Positions 23,903 to 32,013 of a stretch of 64,000 bases of DNA are shown one piece after another. Position numbers and translations under genes: made by a program. This DNA is from Paenibacillus aurantius. Its GTDB lineage: Bacteria > Bacillota > Bacilli > Paenibacillales > NBRC-103111. Every line of letters starts with the position of its first letter. Position 1 is the first letter of the stretch. Under the pieces are notes generated by a model. That model ran no database searches. It was not told where the DNA came from and saw nothing but the letters and a program-made list of their open reading frames with translations. The stretch covers positions 3,072,001 through 3,136,000 of the forward strand of contig NZ_CP130318.1 in assembly GCF_032268605.1 (NCBI RefSeq), given 5' to 3'.

Positions 23903-24030
23903 CTAATTGTTGATCCCTCTTAATTCTGTACGGTAAACCATAAGTCCGTACGCCGGCCCGTTTCCATGACTCGTGTCTTCTTGAGCGAGAGCGGCAATCC
24001 GGTTTCTTCTCGGTTGCTTACTTTTTCAAA

Positions 24031-24816
24031 TCATACCAAAAGAGTACTTCTCATCACGGTAACCGCTTGTCCGGCGATCCGGACCCGGTCGTTCCGAAGG
24101 CTTAGCTTCAACACGCCGCCTCGGCTGGATGCCTGATAAGCCGTCATTTCCGTTTTCTGTAACAGGCGGCCCCAATAGGGAGCAAGGCCGCAATGGGCGG
24201 ACCCCGTAACGGGATCTTCGTTAACGCCAATGGCCGGAAAAAAACACCGCGAGATAAAATCGTAGTCATCCGAGCGGCTGGTCACGTTGACTCCCCTCGT
24301 TGGGATTCCCGCCAATAACGAAAAGTTAGGTTGAAGCGAACAAAGGAGATCCGCGGATTCGACCTCAATGAAATAATCGAAGCGATTTCTTCCGACAAAG
24401 ACAGGCTCCACCGCCAGCGCTTCTATCAATTCTTCAGGATAATCGCTTCTCTCCACTTCTTCCGCCGGGAAATCCAGTTCTATCCAAGAACCGTTCCGGT
24501 CCGCTGTTAACCTTCCGCTTTTTGTATGAAACACCGCTTGCCGGTTTGGATCCAAGGTACCGGTTTCCCATAAAATATGGGCACTGGCCAGTGTAGCATG
24601 GCCGCATAGCTCCACTTCCGCCAAGGGGGTAAACCACCTTAGGCTGAAGCCTTCTTGTACAGGGACCAAGAAGGCCGTCTCCGATAAATGCATCTCTTGG
24701 GCGATCTTCTGCATTTGTTCATCAGGGAGCGGGTCTGTTGTGAGGCATACGGCGGCCGGGTTGCCTCGAAAGGCTTGTTTGCTAAACGCATCCACCACGT
24801 AAATGGTTAGACTCAT
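24031..24816 (-). CDS. PhzF-family isomerase/epimerase
   Basis: 261 residues of the PhzF fold: YVVDAFSKQAFRGNPAAVCLT at the start, MHLSETAFLVP with the catalytic Glu46, and the second half with RCFFPAIGVNEDPVTGSAHCGLAPYW. The family has a two-lobed DapF-like structure and includes trans-2,3-dihydro-3-hydroxyanthranilate isomerase and many of unknown substrate. No phenazine genes are nearby, so phenazine synthesis is not suggested. Ribosome site AAGGAGG. It starts 31 bases after the HprK-like gene and may be transcribed with it. Confidence 0.9.
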   Translation of the reverse strand: MSLTIYVVDAFSKQAFRGNPAAVCLTTDPLPDEQMQKIAQEMHLSETAFLVPVQEGFSLRWFTPLAEVELCGHATLASAHILWETGTLDPNRQAVFHTKSGRLTADRNGSWIELDFPAEEVERSDYPEELIEALAVEPVFVGRNRFDYFIEVESADLLCSLQPNFSLLAGIPTRGVNVTSRSDDYDFISRCFFPAIGVNEDPVTGSAHCGLAPYWGRLLQKTEMTAYQASSRGGVLKLSLRNDRVRIAGQAVTVMRSTLLV

Positions 24817-24847
24817 GTTGATAACCTCCTTCCTAAATGTGACAAGG

Positions 24848-25753
24848 CTATTGCTGTTCGAGCCGCTTCATGAACTCATCGGCCGCGCTGTAGCCCTGCA
24901 TACGCAAATACCAGCTGTTCGCCGCCGCTTCCACGAGTCCCGCTACGTCCCGACCCGGTTGAAGCTGGATCTCGATATGCGGAACAGGGACATCCAAGTA
25001 CTCGGTGAATTTGGGCTCCAGCTCCAGATCGTTGTTCAAGGCATGCTCCTGCCAATGCGTCAATTCGATATCCAGCACGATTCGGGTCTCGTCCTGGAAG
25101 GCCCGACGGCCGTAGAGCCGGGAAACGTTGATCAGACCGATGCTTCGCAGCGCCAGAAACTCTTTGTTGACTTCGTTATGGGTGCCCAGAATCGATTCGG
25201 GGCTGATTTTTTTGAGGACGACCATGTCGTCAGCGACCAGCCGGTGTCCCCTGCGGATGAGCGTATGGGCCGTTTCGCTTTTGCCAACGCCGGATTTGCC
25301 ACGCAGCAGAACCCCGATTCCCGATACGTTTACGCACACCCCGTGAATGGCAATCTCCGGTGCCAACACCTTCGTCATATAGATGTCGGCCATTTCTATA
25401 AATTTATAGGTCGGCTGCGGGGTGCGCAGCAAAGGGATGCCCTCCTCCTCGCAGTATTTCGTTATGTACTTCAAGCCCTCCTGGCTTCGCGTCACGACGA
25501 AGCACGGGGGACGGTATTTCACGACGTTACCGATCCGGTCGTTGCGTTCCTCCTCCGTCAGTTTGTGCAGGTAAGTAATTTCTTTGCGGCCGAGCACCTG
25601 AACATGATCATGAGAGAAGAAATCGAAATAGCCGGCGAACTCCAAGCCCGGGCGGTGGGCTTTCGGCTTGGAGATGGTACGGGAGGTGTCTCCCTCTACC
25701 AGTACCTCCAGCGAAAACCGGTCAATCAAATCCTGAACCTTCAATGGCTTCAT
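24848..25753 (-). CDS. Divergent HPr kinase/phosphorylase-like protein
   Basis: 301 residues, similar to HprK in layout: N-terminal domain to about residue 130, then the kinase core with His137 (AIHGVCVNV), P-loop GKSGVGKS (152-159), and RGHRLVADDMVVL with Asp175-Asp176. The HprK signature, normally LEIRGLGIINVMTLFG, is changed to LALRSIGLINVSRLYG (200-215), losing the Glu and the Gly, and the second conserved part near PGRDVAGLVEAAANSWYLRMQGYSA is also altered. It may regulate HPr or Crh, or act on another target. The usual hprK neighbours (lgt, ppaX) are not present, so this is likely a second copy. Confidence 0.75.
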   Translation of the reverse strand: MKPLKVQDLIDRFSLEVLVEGDTSRTISKPKAHRPGLEFAGYFDFFSHDHVQVLGRKEITYLHKLTEEERNDRIGNVVKYRPPCFVVTRSQEGLKYITKYCEEEGIPLLRTPQPTYKFIEMADIYMTKVLAPEIAIHGVCVNVSGIGVLLRGKSGVGKSETAHTLIRRGHRLVADDMVVLKKISPESILGTHNEVNKEFLALRSIGLINVSRLYGRRAFQDETRIVLDIELTHWQEHALNNDLELEPKFTEYLDVPVPHIEIQLQPGRDVAGLVEAAANSWYLRMQGYSAADEFMKRLEQQ

Positions 25754-25995
25754 CCCTGCTCCCCCTTTTTTCCTTACTCGTCTATTCCTATTATACCTAA
25801 TCGGGTTCCGAGAAGCAGGGGTTCGTCGTAAGGCTCACTGACAACCCAAACACCTGGGCAAAAGCCTAATCGGATTCTTTCACTGGCTTCCCCGGACTCT
25901 CCGTCTAAGCATATGGAAAAAGTACCTCCACTTGTCAGAACGTATTTGGAATGCCTGTCTTTACTCCATAAAATATACAGAATTCTTGTTCCAAA

Positions 25996-26020
25996 CAAAA
26001 AAAGCCGCAGATTATGCGAC
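25996..26020 (-). terminator. Terminator of the amino-sugar-acid operon (after gntR)
   Basis: Read on the minus strand: GTCGCA, loop TAATC, TGCGGC, then seven T. The stem pairs over six positions with one G-U. It lies 38 bases after the GntR stop. Confidence 0.8.
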
Positions 26021-26057
26021 TTTACTAATGAAACCATCTGCCAGGCAATAGCTTCGC

Positions 26058-26768
26058 TTAGGCATCATAGTTGACAACATAAGGATGCAGCTTCGTGTTG
26101 TAATAACCTATGCTGTACTCGATGGCGTCTCCACTTTCCTCATAGGAGTACCGTGTTCTCTTTAACAAGGGGAAGCCTTCCTCCAGCTGCAGCTGCTTCG
26201 CCACATCAGAAGGAGCTGCCTCAACAGTGAATTCGTCCCGAAACTTTCCGAGCGAAATGTTCTGCTCCTCCAGCATTTCATACAGCGATTGGATATCCAT
26301 CGCCGTCTCCAGTCCGTTAATCCGAGGAGCCAGGTAGTGCGTGAAATGAATATAGGGTACGTCGTTCAAGCGGTACAAGCGTTCAATGCAGATACAGCGC
26401 TCCCCGAACAAAAGGGAGCATTCCGTTTCCGCTTGGTTGAGTATGGCTTTGGCCTGCACCCATTCCTTCTGCAGCTGATGGCCTTCCTCGACCAAGAGCT
26501 CCGTGAATCGTTTCCACTTGGAGAGCTTGGAGGCCGACGTGTTCCGGATAACCTTCGTTCCTTTGCCGCTGCCCGGCTCGACGTAACCTTCCTGGGCAAG
26601 CTCTTTGATGGCGTTGCGGACCGTAATTTTGCTGACGCCGAATTCTTTCTCCAGCTGCGGCTCCGACGGAATATTAGACCCGATCGGGTACGCACCGTGC
26701 AGAATCCGGTCTTTGATAATCTTATAGATCTGTCTGTATAGAGGACGGTTGGTTCTGGATAGACTCAT
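26058..26768 (-). CDS. GntR-family regulator with UTRA sugar-sensing domain
   Basis: 236 residues. The N-terminal winged helix (residues 8-75) reads PLYRQIYKIIKDRILHGAYPIGSNIPSEPQLEKEFGVSKITVRNAIKELAQEGYVEPGSGKGT, typical of the HutC/FarR branch; the rest is the UTRA domain, closing with RTRYSYEESGDAIEYSIGYYNTKLHPY. It is the last gene of the operon and 8 bases from the kinase gene, so it most likely senses a pathway intermediate and represses the operon and perhaps the divergent GH130 gene, with the palindrome at 30750-30763 as a candidate site. Confidence 0.9.
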   Translation of the reverse strand: MSLSRTNRPLYRQIYKIIKDRILHGAYPIGSNIPSEPQLEKEFGVSKITVRNAIKELAQEGYVEPGSGKGTKVIRNTSASKLSKWKRFTELLVEEGHQLQKEWVQAKAILNQAETECSLLFGERCICIERLYRLNDVPYIHFTHYLAPRINGLETAMDIQSLYEMLEEQNISLGKFRDEFTVEAAPSDVAKQLQLEEGFPLLKRTRYSYEESGDAIEYSIGYYNTKLHPYVVNYDA

Positions 26769-26776
26769 GGAGCTCC

Positions 26777-27793
26777 CTACCTTTGCACGTCGCTAACCGA
26801 CTCGGTCATAGCCCGGCGGATGTCGCTGACAGACGACATGGGCGTATCGCCGGCTGTCGTATGCGCCAGCATGCTCGAAGCCGCCGCGAAACGAACCGTT
26901 TCCTCCGGCTCCCATCCCGCCAGTTCCCCGTGAACAATGCCGGCCGTATAGGCATCACCCGCGCCGATCCGGTCATAGACGGAGAAAGTAAGCGTTGGAG
27001 AGAAGGTGAACGTCTGATTCTTATAGAGATACCCCCGCAAGGAATGCGAGTTATCCCCGTTGATCGAACGGTGCGTACCGGCAATGACCTGAATGCCGTA
27101 ACGGTTCGCCACGGCCGGAATGAGCTCGGCGAGCTGCTGATGACGGTCCTGCTGCACCGTGCTCATTCCGAGCGTATGGATGGCATCTTTCTCGTTCATG
27201 ATGACGAGGTCCGCAAGCTCCAGCATCTCCTCGTAATGCGGCTTGGCTTTCTCGTAGCCGCCTTCGCCCCAGAGAGAGGGGCGGTAATTGCAATCGAAGA
27301 CCACGTGGCCTCCTTTGGCTCTGACCGCTTGGGCCAATCGTTTCATATGCTGCCGCACGGTATCATTCATGGCCAGCGTAATGCCGCAAAAATGGATCAA
27401 GTCGATCTGCCCGGCGATGCTTTCATAATCATACGATCCTTCCGGAGCCGTATTGAAGCTGCTGTCCAACCGGTTCGTATAGGTCACACGGCTTGGCCGG
27501 ACGCCGAAGCCGTTCTCCAAGAAATACATGCCGACGTATTGGCCCCCCCGTACGATAAAATCCCGGGCGATGCCAAGCTGGCTGAGATAAGCTGCCGCGG
27601 CGTCTCCCACCGCATTGTCGGGCAGCCGGGTTACGAGGAAGCCGTCGTACCCGAAACGGGCTAACGCCGAAGCGACATTCACGCCCGTACCGGAGAAGGA
27701 AAAGCTTAACGTGCTCGACTGGGACAGCAGGTTATAGCCGGGTACCTGAAGGCGCATCATCACCTCACCGAAGGCTGCCAGCTTCTTAGACAC
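26777..27793 (-). CDS. PfkB-family sugar kinase, 2-keto-3-deoxygluconate kinase-like
   Basis: 338 residues with the ribokinase/PfkB fold: FSGTGVNVASALARFGYDGFLVTRLPDNAVGDAAAAYLSQLG near residue 33, and the active-site motif YDRIGAGDAYTAGIVHG around 270. Residues DCNYRPSLW fit the KdgK group. It phosphorylates the 2-keto-3-deoxy-sugar acid before aldol cleavage. It overlaps dgaF by eight bases within the operon amidohydrolase, DgaE, DgaF, kinase, GntR. Confidence 0.87.
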   Translation of the reverse strand: MSKKLAAFGEVMMRLQVPGYNLLSQSSTLSFSFSGTGVNVASALARFGYDGFLVTRLPDNAVGDAAAAYLSQLGIARDFIVRGGQYVGMYFLENGFGVRPSRVTYTNRLDSSFNTAPEGSYDYESIAGQIDLIHFCGITLAMNDTVRQHMKRLAQAVRAKGGHVVFDCNYRPSLWGEGGYEKAKPHYEEMLELADLVIMNEKDAIHTLGMSTVQQDRHQQLAELIPAVANRYGIQVIAGTHRSINGDNSHSLRGYLYKNQTFTFSPTLTFSVYDRIGAGDAYTAGIVHGELAGWEPEETVRFAAASSMLAHTTAGDTPMSSVSDIRRAMTESVSDVQR

Positions 27794-28541
27794 GTTCGTC
27801 CACCAATTTCTTCACGATCGCGAGCAAATCGCGGACATCCTGTACGTTCGTTGCTCCCGTCTCCTTGCTGATGATGGAGGAATAGACGTGAGGGATGATT
27901 TGCGGCACTCCCGCCTCCAGTGCAATGCGTAAAATGGCCTCAAAGTTGTCTTTGTCAATGCCTCCGGTCGGCTCAAGCGCAAAGCCTTCTTCCGCGCAAG
28001 CCTGAGCCACGGCCCGCAGCTCGTCTTCCCGGCTCAATCCGTTCATCGGGAAATATTTCAGCGCATTGCCGCCCATGTCACGGACGAGGGTAATCGCCGC
28101 TTTGACCGGCACAATCGCCTGCTCTTCCCCTGCCGCGCTGACCGGACCTGTCGAGATATTGACGTATCCGGCTCGGCCCGTCGGTGAAACCAAGCTATTG
28201 ATCCAGCCTTCTTTTCCATTCAGATTGGCACGTGTCGCACCGACTGCGGGAAATACTTGATTGATATGGCTGCCGGCATACGACTTGGCGATTTCGGCTA
28301 CAACGGCTGCCTGCCGGTTATCCCCAGCCCCCAAGCCGATCGATACGGCATCCTCAATCTCTTTGCCGTATTCTTTCATAGCCGATACGGCTTCCTCCAC
28401 CGTCGGGTAATTCTTCGACAGAACGCCCACGAGCACATACCCTTCCGCCGCCTCGAACACGGCCTTGGCGTTCTCGATGCTGTTCGCCAGCACGTTTAAG
28501 GAAACCCGGTCTTTGTAAAATCGTTTGGATAGGTTAGCCAT
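27786..28541 (-). CDS. dgaF: DgaF-family 2-dehydro-3-deoxy-phosphogluconate (KDPG-type) aldolase
   Basis: 251 residues matching DgaF of D-glucosaminate use: RFYKDRVSLNVLANSIENAKAVFEAAEGYVLVGVLSKNYPTVEEAV, then GAGDNRQAAVVAEIAKSYAGSHINQVFPAVGATRANL, NALKYFPMNGLSREDELRAVA and LEPTGGIDKDNFEAILRIAL. It cleaves the phosphorylated keto-deoxy acid to pyruvate and glyceraldehyde-3-phosphate. The start is one base from the dgaE stop. Confidence 0.9.
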   Translation of the reverse strand: MANLSKRFYKDRVSLNVLANSIENAKAVFEAAEGYVLVGVLSKNYPTVEEAVSAMKEYGKEIEDAVSIGLGAGDNRQAAVVAEIAKSYAGSHINQVFPAVGATRANLNGKEGWINSLVSPTGRAGYVNISTGPVSAAGEEQAIVPVKAAITLVRDMGGNALKYFPMNGLSREDELRAVAQACAEEGFALEPTGGIDKDNFEAILRIALEAGVPQIIPHVYSSIISKETGATNVQDVRDLLAIVKKLVDERV

Positions 28542-28542
28542 C

Positions 28543-29646
28543 TTATTTGCCTCCTGTGAATTCCCGAAGTTTGGATGCGATCACCAGAATGTCATCGCCC
28601 ATGAGCGGGCGGGGATCGATGTCGAAATACCCTTGTTTCACGCCATAATCACGCGTATAGATGGCGATGTCTCCGTTCTGCAGCTTATGAACGACCTCTT
28701 TGGCGGTCGTTCCCGACTCGTCCGGATCGATCTGGATCCGCGCGCGGTAGATGGCCCGTCCCGCTTCATCCTGGACGACCGACACTTTGACGCCCTTGAT
28801 GTCGTTCAGCGGCAGGAGGGCCTGCAGGCTTGCTTTTTCCTGCTCGCTCTTGTCATCCTTCTCCATGTATTCATCCAGCGCCTGAAGCAGCCCGAAGGTC
28901 GTTTCCTTGCCCACCTTCATGCTTCGTCCAATGCCGTGCAGCTGGGCTTTGAGCCACTCGATATACATCTGCTTGCCGGCTACAATTCCCGAAGTCGGCC
29001 CCTCAATGGCCTTGGAACCGCTGTAGATGGCCAAATCGGAAACCAGCACATACTTGCGGATATCTTCCTCGGCCGCCGCATCGACGATAAGCGGAATGCG
29101 GTTCCGCTTGGCGACCTCCCAAGCCTCTTCGACCGTGATCATATTCTTTTGCACGCAGTGATGGGATTTCACATACAGAATGGCCGCCGTATTCTCTCCG
29201 ATTGCCGATTCGATGTGCCCCGCCTTGCCTTCGTTCGCATATCCGACCTCGACGAGCCTGCCTCCGCCTAAATAGATCATGGTTTCGACGGGGGCACCGT
29301 ACTGGACATTATGACCCTTCAGCATGATGATTTCATTTCTCGCGATGCTCTCCTGGTGGAGTCGGTCGCTCTTCCGGCGATCGCCTTGCGTCACGACCGC
29401 TGCTACGGAGAGCGCAATGCCGCTAGACGCCGAATTGACGACGACCGCGGCCTCGGAGCCGATCGTGCGGGCTATATATTCCCCCGCTTTGTCGACCAGA
29501 TCGGCGATCTCCACGTAGCTCTGCCCGCCCTGCTTCATGGCTTCCATGACGGTGTCCGTCGGGGCCGATACGCCCAATATGCTCATTCTTCCGCTGGCGT
29601 TGATTACACGCTTCAAGCCGTATTTAGCATTCAATGAATTCGCCAT
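28543..29646 (-). CDS. dgaE: DgaE-family PLP-dependent ammonia lyase
   Basis: 367 residues of the DgaE/SelA-like PLP family: NAKYGLKRVINASGRMSILGVSAPTDTVMEAMKQGGQSYVEIADLVDKAGEYIARTIGSEAAVVVNSASSGIALSVAAV at the start; the PLP lysine is in LAIYSGSKAIEGPTSGIV (about residue 214). In Salmonella DgaE removes ammonia from D-glucosaminate-6-phosphate to give the keto-deoxy sugar acid. Ribosome site AAAGGAG. It overlaps the amidohydrolase gene by 23 bases. Confidence 0.9.
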   Translation of the reverse strand: MANSLNAKYGLKRVINASGRMSILGVSAPTDTVMEAMKQGGQSYVEIADLVDKAGEYIARTIGSEAAVVVNSASSGIALSVAAVVTQGDRRKSDRLHQESIARNEIIMLKGHNVQYGAPVETMIYLGGGRLVEVGYANEGKAGHIESAIGENTAAILYVKSHHCVQKNMITVEEAWEVAKRNRIPLIVDAAAEEDIRKYVLVSDLAIYSGSKAIEGPTSGIVAGKQMYIEWLKAQLHGIGRSMKVGKETTFGLLQALDEYMEKDDKSEQEKASLQALLPLNDIKGVKVSVVQDEAGRAIYRARIQIDPDESGTTAKEVVHKLQNGDIAIYTRDYGVKQGYFDIDPRPLMGDDILVIASKLREFTGGK

Positions 29647-30724
29647 GGATCATTGCTCCTTTTGCTTCCAAAGTTAGACCGGCCGTGCGCTTCTTCCCTT
29701 CGGAATCCGTCAGCTCCACCGGTTTGTTCTCTACCGTGAATAAGGTTAACCGCGCGGGGTCTCCCGGTTGAATTCGGCCTAGCTCCGGCTTGCCGAGCCA
29801 GTCAGCCGCCTTCGTCGTGACCGAGGCTATGACTTCCTCCAGCGGATAGCCCAAGGAGAGGAATTTCGTGAGCACGTGGGACATGCTGAACACGGGGCCG
29901 TTCATGCGATTGCCTCGGTAGATGTCCGTGCTGATCGTGCCGAGGGGGATGCCGTACCGCTTGGCGGCCTCGGCAACCTTAAACGAGAAGCTGGCGGTGC
30001 CATGGCCAACGTCGAGGTGCACCCCTCTTGCCACCGCATCCCTCAGTACCTGAAGAGGCTGACCGTCCGGGCCGAATAGGTTGTTCTTCTTGCCGTTCAG
30101 ATAATGGGTGACAATGTCTCTCTTCGCCAAAAGCGGCATAATCTCCTGAATGTCCGGTGGTCCGGAGCCGATATGCACCATAAGCGGCAGAGACAGCTGC
30201 TCGGAGAGCGCACGGGCCATAACCAGTGGCTGAAGTCCGCTTTCCTTGACGACGCTGCGGCTGATCCTGGCCTTCAGCCCGACGATGCTGTCCTTATACC
30301 GGTGTACGGCATCAGCCGCCTTCTCCCGGTCGATCCACTCCAGATGGGACAATTCGTCGATTCTTTGCAGCCCAATCCGGGAGATGTTCAGGAACGCATA
30401 CAGATGGGTTCTGGCCCTTTTCCCGCTCGCAACCAGATCTCCGATCCGGTCCGCTCCGCAGCTTCCCGCATCCACGATAGATGTGACCCCTTGCTTGACA
30501 CCAATCTCATCGATTTCATCCCCATAGGGATCGAATTCAGGAAAAGCATGGACATGGAGGTCAATCCATCCGCTCGACACATAGACACCGGAGAAGTCCA
30601 TCACCCGGTCGCCCGATCCGCTGCCCGCTTCCGTCACTTCCCGGATCCTGCCGTCCGCTATGACGATATCGACGGTTTCCCCGCTAACCCGCTTTACTCC
30701 GCGTAGTACCAATCGCTCGCTCAT
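29624..30724 (-). CDS. Amidohydrolase/deacetylase-family metallohydrolase
   Basis: 366 residues of the amidohydrolase superfamily: metal motif HVHAFPEFDP near residue 57, a likely carbamylated or bridging Lys in SIVGLKARISRSVVKESG, His in PLMVHIGSGPPDI and VTHYLNG, and Asp in ISTDIYRGN. It falls with the EF_0837/AHA_3915 group that is found beside dgaE/dgaF homologues and is taken to deacetylate N-acetylated amino-sugar acids. First gene of the operon, with AAGGAG before the ATG. Confidence 0.88.
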   Translation of the reverse strand: MSERLVLRGVKRVSGETVDIVIADGRIREVTEAGSGSGDRVMDFSGVYVSSGWIDLHVHAFPEFDPYGDEIDEIGVKQGVTSIVDAGSCGADRIGDLVASGKRARTHLYAFLNISRIGLQRIDELSHLEWIDREKAADAVHRYKDSIVGLKARISRSVVKESGLQPLVMARALSEQLSLPLMVHIGSGPPDIQEIMPLLAKRDIVTHYLNGKKNNLFGPDGQPLQVLRDAVARGVHLDVGHGTASFSFKVAEAAKRYGIPLGTISTDIYRGNRMNGPVFSMSHVLTKFLSLGYPLEEVIASVTTKAADWLGKPELGRIQPGDPARLTLFTVENKPVELTDSEGKKRTAGLTLEAKGAMIHGEFIEC

Positions 30725-30749
30725 GATGTTCTCCTTCGGTGAAAATAAG

Positions 30750-30763
30750 TTATAACGTTATAA
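30750..30763. promoter_or_regulatory. Candidate GntR operator in the divergent promoter region
   Basis: Perfect palindrome TTATAAC-GTTATAA within 30 bases of the amidohydrolase start, in a 193-base region between two divergent genes. HutC-type regulators bind short inverted repeats of this kind. It is A+T rich, so it could also be part of a promoter. Confidence 0.45.
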
Positions 30764-30917
30764 TGTTATTTTACCACCTGTCATAGCCCGAGTATATATG
30801 CTTACCGCTATAAAAATTACGATATTTTCATAGCTTCCTGGGATATTAGCGATACTTTCAATCGATTAGAATGATAGAAGAGCATCATACTATCCGCATT
30901 CAACGGGAGGAACAGAC

Positions 30918-31934
30918 ATGCACATCGAAAGACATCCGGCCAATCCGATCGTGGTGCCGGGCAAATACGACTGGCGGAAAGTGACCGTCTTTAACCCGGC
31001 TGTCATTATCGACAACGGCAAATTCTATATGATCGAGCGGACCGCCGAATCGCTGACACCATGCAAAAACTTCTTGGGTTTGCTCGAAAGCGAAGACGGC
31101 GTTCATTTCCGCCATGTGGTGGAGGAGCCTGTCGTCACCCCGGATATGCTCGGATTTCCGTACGGAAGCGTTCAGGATCCGCGCATCGTCAAGATCGACG
31201 ACACGTTCTATCTCAATTACGCCCTGCGCCCCTGCGCCATGAGCTACTATCCTACCGGTGCCGGAATTCCCGAGCGCTCCGTTCCCAAGTACCCAGACGG
31301 ATGGGGAGAGCAGCCGGAGCATTGGCTGACCCGCTCGGGCATCATGACCTCCAAGGACTTGATTCACTGGGAGTATCTGGCGGATACGACCCCGCTTGAT
31401 ATCAACGACCGCGATAACATCCTGTTCCCCGAGAAAATCGGAGGGAAATACGTGCTGCTGCGCCGGCCGGAGGAATATGTAGGCGAGAAGTACGGCACGG
31501 AGAAGGCCGCCATGTGGATTACCTATTCGGACGATTTGATTAACTGGGAAGAACCGAAGCTGCTGGCCAAGGCGGAAAACATGGACTGGGAATTCAAAAA
31601 AATCGGCGGGTCCACTCCTCCGGTCAAGACGGACAAAGGCTGGCTCGTCCTGTATCATGGGGTCGACGAAAACACCGTCTACCGTGTCGGAGCGATGCTA
31701 CTCGATTTGGAGAATCCGGAAATCATTATTGCCCGGACCCGTAACTTTATTATGGAGCCCGAAACGTACTACGAGAAATTCGGCTTCCAGATCCCGAACG
31801 TCGTTTTTCCGACCGGCAACGTGGTGAAGGACGGCCTGCTCTATATTTACTACGGGGTCACCGATACGGCGATTGCGCTTGCCACCGTGCCGCTGGATGA
31901 GCTGGTGGAACATGTGCTGAACGAAAACAGCTGA
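30918..31934 (+). CDS. Glycoside hydrolase/phosphorylase family 130
   Basis: 338 residues, one five-bladed propeller of GH130: FNPAVIIDNGKFYMIERTAE, GSVQDPRIVKIDDTFYLNYA with the general acid Asp, GWLVLYHGVDENTVYRVGAMLLDLENPE, and YYGVTDTAIALATVPLDEL at the end. GH130 enzymes phosphorolyse or hydrolyse beta-mannosides, including mannosyl-N-acetylglucosamine. No signal peptide, so it acts inside the cell. GGGAGGAA before the ATG. It is divergent from the amino-sugar-acid operon and probably works on the same oligosaccharide. Confidence 0.88.
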   Translation: MHIERHPANPIVVPGKYDWRKVTVFNPAVIIDNGKFYMIERTAESLTPCKNFLGLLESEDGVHFRHVVEEPVVTPDMLGFPYGSVQDPRIVKIDDTFYLNYALRPCAMSYYPTGAGIPERSVPKYPDGWGEQPEHWLTRSGIMTSKDLIHWEYLADTTPLDINDRDNILFPEKIGGKYVLLRRPEEYVGEKYGTEKAAMWITYSDDLINWEEPKLLAKAENMDWEFKKIGGSTPPVKTDKGWLVLYHGVDENTVYRVGAMLLDLENPEIIIARTRNFIMEPETYYEKFGFQIPNVVFPTGNVVKDGLLYIYYGVTDTAIALATVPLDELVEHVLNENS

Positions 31935-31970
31935 GATAGAGAACCAACTGATCCTCTTGTCCATAATTAT

Positions 31971-32010
31971 AAAACGGCCCCCGGCCTCAACTCGGTCCGG
32001 GAGCCGTTTT
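31971..32010. terminator. Bidirectional terminator between GH130 and the response regulator
   Basis: Stem AAAACGGC / GCCGTTTT (31971-31978 and 32003-32010) with inner CCGG / CCGG, flanked by A on one side and T on the other, so it can stop transcripts from both convergent genes. Confidence 0.88.
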
Positions 32011-32013
32011 ATC

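Noticed and set aside
25774-26037. 87-residue minus-strand open frame between HprK-like and gntR
   Set aside because: It runs through the gntR terminator hairpin and has no ribosome site. Its second half looks mildly protein-like, so it may be a remnant, but support is too weak for a feature.
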